A DNA stretch of 11,394 bases, from contig JACMKG010000185.1 of assembly GCA_014380255.1 (NCBI GenBank), positions 1 through 11,394 on the forward strand, in the 5' to 3' direction. Both the position numbers and the translations under genes were made by a program. Shown piece after piece: positions 7,553 through 11,394 of this stretch; position 1 is the first letter of the stretch, and the number at the start of each line of letters is the position of its first letter. The notes beneath the pieces were generated by a model that was given only the letters and a program-made list of their open reading frames with translations, had not been told where the DNA came from and did no database searches. The stretch comes from Prolixibacteraceae bacterium. GTDB lineage: Bacteria; Bacteroidota; Bacteroidia; Bacteroidales; Prolixibacteraceae.

Positions 7553-7590
7553 AAACGTCCGGTGTTAAACAACATCGGACGTTTTGTTTT
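7553..7590 (+). terminator. Strong rho-independent terminator after ackA
   Basis: AAACGTCCGGTGTT (7553-7566) pairs with AACATCGGACGTTT (7571-7584): 14 pairs with one G-T wobble and a 4-base loop (AAAC). The stem runs directly into TTTTGTTTT (7582-7590). It ends the pta-ackA transcript and separates it from ptb-buk, which should therefore have its own promoter in the A+T-rich stretch 7591-7682. I could not pick one there with confidence. Confidence 0.92.
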
Positions 7591-7682
7591 CCAATAGTTT
7601 AAAAACATTCTCATTGTTGATATAAATAAGCTATTTATTGTTTTGGAAATAGTAAATTTACTTTCAAGAAAAAAAACAAAAC

Positions 7683-8588
7683 ATGAAGCTAAAAAGATTA
7701 ATTAATATCTTTGATTTGGTTGAATCGTTAGATAAAAAAATCTTGATTGCTGTAAATGCTGTTGATGAACATAGCCTCTCGGCCATCGCCGCAGCTGTTA
7801 AAACCAATATTGTTGATGCAATAATCACTGGTGACCGTGATGAGATTCTTAAGCAGTGTGACCTCCATAAAATTGATTCTTCGCTCTTTCGCATTGAACA
7901 GGCCAATGGTGACGAAGAAGCCGCTGCCTTGGGGGTCAGGCTGGTGAAATCAGTATCAGGAGGTATTCTGATGAAGGGACTGATTAACAGTGATAAATAC
8001 CTAAGAGCCATTCTCAATAAAAAGACTGGATTAATGCCTCCTGGCGGGGTGCTTAGCCATGTATCGGTAATCGATAACCCAAATTATCACAAGCTTCTAA
8101 TGGCTAGTGATGTGGCTATCATCCCTTATCCTACCATCAAACAGAAAATTGCAATGGTACATTATCTGAAAGAAATGGCGCATAATTTTGGCATCACAAG
8201 GCCTAAAATTGCCATTATTTCTCCCACGGAAGTAGTTACTCCTAACCTTATTTCGAGCATGGATGCCGTTGAGATAATGAAGGCCGGGGAAAACGGGCAG
8301 TTTGAACCTGCCATTGTGTATGGCCCAATGGCTATGGATGTAGCAGTCGACATCCAGTCTGCCGTAATTAAGGGTATTACTTCCGAAGTGGCTGGTCATG
8401 CCGATTGCCTGTTATTCCCCAATATAGATGCCGGGAATGTATTTTATAAAGTGAACACTAAATTGTGCGGTGCCGAGCAGGCTGCCATCGTTATGGGTGG
8501 CCTTGTGCCAATGATCTTATCCTCCAGGGGTGATAGTAAACAAACTAAACTGAACTCAATCGCGCTGGCTGCCCTGTTGAGTAAATAA
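7683..8588 (+). CDS. ptb: Phosphate butyryltransferase
   Basis: This 301-residue member of the PTA_PTB family would exchange CoA for phosphate on butyryl-CoA (and often on branched acyl-CoAs), giving the acyl phosphate used by butyrate kinase. Length and block order fit Ptb and are shorter than Pta: LMKGLINSDKYLRAIL (96-111), LSHVSVIDNPNY (124-135), YGPMAMDVAVD (213-223), GITSEVAGHADCLLFPNIDA (231-250) followed by GN, and GGLVPMILSSRGDS (272-285). A Glu-Val-Ala-Gly-His-Ala-Asp core and the SRGDS end are family hallmarks. It starts at ATG 7683 after a run of A residues. The immediate downstream buk, 9 bases away, makes the assignment to butyrate-type rather than acetate-type substrates much firmer. 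Isobutyryl- or isovaleryl-CoA remain possible substrates, because sequence does not settle chain specificity. Confidence 0.92.
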   Translation: MKLKRLINIFDLVESLDKKILIAVNAVDEHSLSAIAAAVKTNIVDAIITGDRDEILKQCDLHKIDSSLFRIEQANGDEEAAALGVRLVKSVSGGILMKGLINSDKYLRAILNKKTGLMPPGGVLSHVSVIDNPNYHKLLMASDVAIIPYPTIKQKIAMVHYLKEMAHNFGITRPKIAIISPTEVVTPNLISSMDAVEIMKAGENGQFEPAIVYGPMAMDVAVDIQSAVIKGITSEVAGHADCLLFPNIDAGNVFYKVNTKLCGAEQAAIVMGGLVPMILSSRGDSKQTKLNSIALAALLSK

Positions 8589-8597
8589 CGAATTTTC

Positions 8598-9677
8598 ATG
8601 AACGATATTCAAATACTGGCTATTAATCCAGGTTCTACGTCTACCAAATTTGCCGTCTATTTTGGCAATGAATGTAAGTTGAAAAAGACCTTGAGGCACT
8701 CGATTGATGATTTGTCTCTTTACATTAATATCATCGATCAGTTTGAATTCAGAAAAGGCCTTATTATTGATTCACTGGTTGAAGAAGGATTTAATGTAGA
8801 TAAAATCAAGTATATCATTGGCCGTGGCGGGCTTACTTATCCTTTAAAGTCAGGTGTTTACCTGGTGAATAACCGCATGCTAGAACATGCACGTTCAGGT
8901 ATTTACGGTCAGCATGCCAGTAACCTTGGGCCTCTGATTGCTGATTACATCGCCCTTCAGATACCCGGTGCTCATGCCTATGTGGCTGACCCGGTTGTTG
9001 TGGATGAACTGGAAGATATAGCACGCTTTTCGGGCCATCCCCAGTTTGAACGGCGCTCCATATTTCATGCTTTGAATCAAAAGGCGACTGCTCGTATTCA
9101 TGCCCGTAAGATAGGCCGCAAATATGAAAAGCTTAACCTGATTGTGGTTCACCTGGGAGGAGGTATTTCAGTGGGCGCTCACCAAAAAGGAAGAGTGGTT
9201 GATGTAAACAATGCCCTCGATGGCGAAGGACCTTTCAGTCCTGAACGCAGTGGTACCTTGCCTGCCGGGCAGTTGATCGACCTTTGCTTCAGCAATAAAT
9301 ATGAGAAAGATGAAATTCGTCGCATGGTTATAGGTGAAGGTGGCTATGTGGCTTACCTGGGAACCAACGATTCAAAGGAAGTGGAAGAAAACGCGAATGA
9401 CGGGGACGAACGTGCCCGCAAGGTTCAGGACGCGTTGGGTTACCAGGTGGCTAAAGCAATTGGCGAGATGGCCGTAGTGCTCAATGGGTATGTGGATGCC
9501 ATTTTGCTGACTGGTGGGTTGGCTTATAACCAGTACCTTACTCAGTATATCACGTCCAAAGTGGAGTTTATTTCCGGCGTATATGTCTACCCCGGAGAAG
9601 ATGAACTGGAAGCGCTTGCATCAAATGCGTTAAGGGTTGCTACCGGAGAGGTTCAACCCCTTGAATATCCCAATTGA
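8598..9677 (+). CDS. buk: Butyrate kinase
   Basis: Butyrate kinase makes butyrate and ATP from butyryl phosphate and ADP; it acts in the cytosol directly after Ptb. The 359-residue length matches the family. It is an ASKHA-fold kinase related to acetate kinase: phosphate-1 loop ILAINPGSTSTK (6-17, N10), IGRGGLTYPL (74-83), VADPVVVDE (129-137), FHALNQKA (156-163), phosphate-2 loop HLGGGISVG (185-193), the butyrate-kinase block DGEGPFSPERSGTLP (208-222), and the adenosine segment LLTGGLAYN (303-311). GPFSPERSG distinguishes Buk from AckA. The ATG at 8598 comes 9 bases after the ptb stop, so the two genes are surely one operon. No terminator is seen in the 39 bases after it, and a promoter-like sequence in its last codons may start the next transcript. 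Confidence 0.95.
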   Translation: MNDIQILAINPGSTSTKFAVYFGNECKLKKTLRHSIDDLSLYINIIDQFEFRKGLIIDSLVEEGFNVDKIKYIIGRGGLTYPLKSGVYLVNNRMLEHARSGIYGQHASNLGPLIADYIALQIPGAHAYVADPVVVDELEDIARFSGHPQFERRSIFHALNQKATARIHARKIGRKYEKLNLIVVHLGGGISVGAHQKGRVVDVNNALDGEGPFSPERSGTLPAGQLIDLCFSNKYEKDEIRRMVIGEGGYVAYLGTNDSKEVEENANDGDERARKVQDALGYQVAKAIGEMAVVLNGYVDAILLTGGLAYNQYLTQYITSKVEFISGVYVYPGEDELEALASNALRVATGEVQPLEYPN

Positions 9678-9689
9678 TTTTTATCTTTA
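9661..9689 (+). promoter_or_regulatory. Candidate promoter for the CE15 esterase gene
   Basis: TTG (9661-9663) and TATCTTTA (9682-9689) are 18 bases apart, close to the Bacteroidota pattern TTTG-N19-TAnnTTTG with one mismatch in the -7 box. The -33 part lies inside the last codons of buk. The start point would be about 20 bases before the ATG at 9717. The match suggests the esterase can be transcribed independently of ptb-buk. Confidence 0.45.
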
Positions 9690-9716
9690 TAGGCTGAACC
9701 AACAACCAATTTTGTC

Positions 9717-10994
9717 ATGAATAAATTAACCGTTTTACTGCTTATCGCATTCCTTGTGGGGGGAAACGCATTTGCACAGCGCGAGAATGTCATATCCGAT
9801 GAATCAAAAGTTCCAGCATACGAAGTTCCCGATGTATTGACACGTTTTCGAGGAGGGAAGGTTAAATCAGAAAAGGCATGGTTTAAAAAACAAAGGCCGG
9901 ATATTCTGGAATTCTTTACCAACCATGTGTACGGGAAGGTGCCGGGCAAGGTAGATATTTCAGAAGTAAAGGTTTGGGAAACGGCCGATGACGCGCTTCA
10001 GGGAAAGGCGATTCGGAAACAATTATCCTTATTTTTTAAAAAAGATCAGCATAATCTGGAGGTTAATGTGCTGATGTATTTGCCAAAAACTACCCAGAAA
10101 GTACCTGTCTTTGTAGCTTATAATTTTACAGGAAACCATGCTGTCTATAATGATCCCGCTATTCGCCTGACCGAATCATGGGTGCCTAACAACCCATCTG
10201 TCGGAATCATCAATAACCAGATAACCGAACAATCCAGGGCCAGTGCACAGAACCGTTGGCCTGTGGAGGAGATCATCAAGGCCGGCTATGGGCTGGTTAC
10301 CGTTTATTATGGAGATGTGGATCCGGATAAGGATGATTTTACCGATGGGATTCATCCATTTCTTTACAAGGATGATCAAACTTCACCTGCATTTGACGAA
10401 TGGGGATCCATTGCTGCCTGGGCCTGGGGTTTATCACGGGTGAGGGATTATCTTGAAAAAGAACCTATGGTGGATGCCAAAAAAGTGGCTGTACTCGGGC
10501 ATTCAAGGCTTGGAAAAGCTGCTTTGTGGGCAGGTGCTACCGACGAACGTTTTGCCATGGTCATTTCCAATGAATCGGGTTGTGGTGGTGCTGCCCTTTC
10601 ACGCAGGATATTTGGAGAAACAGTTGAAATCATCAATACAAGCTTCCCTCACTGGTTTTGTGATAATTTCGTTCTCTACAACGGAAAAGAAAACCTGATG
10701 CCTGTTGATCAGCACATGTTGCTGGCTCTCATAGCTCCGCGTCCTTTGTATGTAGCCAGTGCCGAAGGGGATAAATGGGCAGATCCAAAAGGTGAATTTC
10801 TTTCCGGAAAATATGCCTCCCCCGTGTATGAATTGCTAGGAATGGATGGCCTTCCTGTTAAGGAAATGCCAGAAGTTAACAGTCCGGTAATGGGACAAAT
10901 CGGTTACCACATACGCACGGGCAAACATGATTTAAATGTGTACGATTGGCAGCAGTATATCAAATTTGCTGATAAACATTTTAGGGGAAAGTAA
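9717..10994 (+). CDS. Secreted CE15-family 4-O-methyl-glucuronoyl methylesterase-like alpha/beta hydrolase
   Basis: The 425-residue protein starts with a Sec signal peptide: MNK, a hydrophobic core LTVLLLIAFLVGG, and likely cleavage by signal peptidase I after NAFA (residue 20). No lipobox Cys is present, so it is exported to the periplasm or beyond. The mature part is an alpha/beta hydrolase of the carbohydrate esterase 15 type, which cleaves esters between glucuronoxylan uronic acids and lignin alcohols. Visible marks are the nucleophile elbow GHSRLGKAALWAGA (S263), SNESGCGGAALSRR with E286, EGDKWADPKGEF (D352), and the catalytic His in TGKHDLNVYDW (H404). These residues keep the spacing described for bacterial CE15 enzymes. 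Length fits a single-domain enzyme without a carbohydrate-binding module. The gene has its own candidate promoter and precedes rhaB, so it belongs by theme with plant cell-wall breakdown rather than with ptb-buk. The exact ester substrate is not decidable from sequence. Confidence 0.87.
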   Translation: MNKLTVLLLIAFLVGGNAFAQRENVISDESKVPAYEVPDVLTRFRGGKVKSEKAWFKKQRPDILEFFTNHVYGKVPGKVDISEVKVWETADDALQGKAIRKQLSLFFKKDQHNLEVNVLMYLPKTTQKVPVFVAYNFTGNHAVYNDPAIRLTESWVPNNPSVGIINNQITEQSRASAQNRWPVEEIIKAGYGLVTVYYGDVDPDKDDFTDGIHPFLYKDDQTSPAFDEWGSIAAWAWGLSRVRDYLEKEPMVDAKKVAVLGHSRLGKAALWAGATDERFAMVISNESGCGGAALSRRIFGETVEIINTSFPHWFCDNFVLYNGKENLMPVDQHMLLALIAPRPLYVASAEGDKWADPKGEFLSGKYASPVYELLGMDGLPVKEMPEVNSPVMGQIGYHIRTGKHDLNVYDWQQYIKFADKHFRGK

Positions 10995-11070
10995 AAAAGG
11001 AAAACCTGAAGGGTAATAAGCTGTCAGTGAGAAGTCCTATTTCAGGGCTGTAACCAAGTAATTATTTATC

Positions 11071-11121
11071 AAGTATTTCTTTAAAGTCCTCAAGGATCTT
11101 AAGGACTTTAAAGAAATACTT
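11071..11121. repeat. Long perfect inverted repeat (hairpin) between the CE15 gene and rhaB
   Basis: Bases 11071-11090 are an exact reverse complement of 11102-11121, a 20-bp perfect stem. Inside, after one C-A mismatch, AAG (11092-11094) and CTT (11098-11100) add three pairs around a GAT loop. The core units, TTTAAAGTCCT and its complement, resemble CTTTAAAGTCC-type intergenic repeats that I associate with Bacteroidota genomes. No T run follows on either strand (ATACC after the plus-strand stem), so it is not a classic terminator. It could still stop or protect the CE15 transcript, or be a dispersed palindromic element. Confidence 0.8.
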
Positions 11122-11136
11122 ATACCTTCCTCAGGA

Positions 11137-11189
11137 TTCCACAGGATGCCTTATCTCCTGAGAATAGTTTATTTTGTTTCCACAGAATG
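11137..11189 (+). promoter_or_regulatory. Direct repeat upstream of rhaB, possible operator
   Basis: TTCCACAGGATG (11137-11148) recurs as TTCCACAGAATG (11178-11189), 11 of 12 bases alike, with starts 41 bases apart (close to four helical turns). The second copy ends 17 bases before the rhaB ATG. A 7-bp inverted repeat, CTCAGGA (11130-11136) with TCCTGAG (11156-11162), overlaps the first copy. The arrangement could bind a rhamnose regulator, but position close to the start codon is also compatible with chance. Confidence 0.3.
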
Positions 11190-11206
11190 ATAATTAAGAA
11201 TGAACG

Positions 11207-11394
11207 ATGGACAAAAAATACCTTTTAGCTTTTGATCTGGGAGCCTCAAGCGGACGTGCTATCCTGGGCATTTTATCGGATGGCAAACTTGAATTGAAAG
11301 AGATTCATCGTTTCGTCAACCAGATGCAACTAATCAACGGCCATTATTTCTGGAATATATTTAGCTTGTTCAATGAATTGAAAACAGGCCTTAA
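11207..11394 (+). CDS. rhaB: Rhamnulokinase, N-terminal part (cut by window end)
   Basis: Rhamnulokinase phosphorylates L-rhamnulose to L-rhamnulose 1-phosphate with ATP, the second step of L-rhamnose catabolism in the cytosol. Only the first 62 residues are present. The phosphate-binding opening of the FGGY sugar kinase fold is clear: YLLAFDLGASSGRAILG (5-21) is the form typical of RhaB (Gly-Ala-Ser-Ser-Gly-Arg), followed by LELKEIHRFVNQ and the segment GHYFWNIFSLFNELKTGL, all at the places expected in Bacteroidota RhaB. The ATG at 11207 fits the family start; ATGs at 11187 and 11200 are in other frames. Further rha genes would be expected beyond the window. Another FGGY kinase is possible but less likely given the SSGRA motif and the HRF segment. 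Confidence 0.87.
   Translation, partial: MDKKYLLAFDLGASSGRAILGILSDGKLELKEIHRFVNQMQLINGHYFWNIFSLFNELKTGL

Noticed and set aside
7620..7682. Promoter for ptb-buk in the A+T-rich leader (TAAATTTA at 7653-7660)
   Set aside because: The -7-like box has one mismatch and no TTG/TTTG at the proper distance; A+T richness alone gives such matches. A promoter is expected here but I cannot place it.
11122..11206. TAGTTTAT / TTATTTTG as a -7 box for rhaB
   Set aside because: Each misses at least one fixed base of TAnnTTTG and no -33 element is found at about 19 bases.

Overview
The window looks like chromosomal DNA of an anaerobic or facultative Bacteroidota bacterium, most plausibly a Bacteroidales/Marinilabiliales-type fermenter of plant polysaccharides. 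Reasons: moderate GC, starts without clear Shine-Dalgarno sequences, several -7 boxes of the Bacteroidota form TAnnTTTG, fermentation enzymes with best resemblance to families common in that phylum, and a bacterial glucuronoyl-esterase-like gene beside a rhamnose catabolic gene. The taxonomic call is inference from sequence style, not a search.

Layout. Positions 1-741 hold the C-terminal part of a peptidase M29 (aminopeptidase-like) protein whose usual metal ligands appear to be missing. A bidirectional terminator (786-817) separates it from a convergent 972-residue FAD/Fe-S oxidoreductase (857-3775, minus strand) of the YdiJ / GlcD-GlcF fusion type. A divergent intergenic region follows, with a candidate promoter for each direction. 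Then comes phosphate acetyltransferase (pta, 3991-4995), a spacer of degenerate GTAGCCAG-like repeats, a divergent-looking 3-hydroxyacyl-CoA dehydrogenase family protein (5189-6160), acetate kinase (ackA, 6284-7492) and a strong terminator (7553-7590). A second unit carries phosphate butyryltransferase (ptb) and butyrate kinase (buk), 9 bases apart. A promoter-like sequence in the end of buk precedes a secreted CE15-family glucuronoyl esterase (9717-10994). A 212-base spacer with a 20-bp perfect inverted repeat leads to the start of rhamnulokinase (rhaB, 11207 onward, cut by the window edge).

How the genes work together. Pta-AckA and Ptb-Buk are two acyl-CoA to acyl-phosphate to acid + ATP pairs. 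Placed side by side they form a short-chain fatty acid and substrate-level phosphorylation locus (acetate, and butyrate or branched-chain acids). The FAD/Fe-S enzyme would oxidise a 2-hydroxyacid such as D-lactate or 2-hydroxyglutarate and could feed the same acyl-CoA pool. The dehydrogenase-like protein between pta and ackA would suit butyrate synthesis by position, but two catalytic positions differ from the textbook family, so its role is open. The CE15 and rhamnulokinase genes look like the edge of a separate plant-cell-wall sugar region.

The most interesting points are the altered dehydrogenase inserted in the pta-ackA pair, the metal-site loss in the M29-like protein, and the two intergenic repeat structures. 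I see no CRISPR array, insertion sequence, tRNA, rRNA or prophage gene. No intergenic stretch exceeds about 215 bases.
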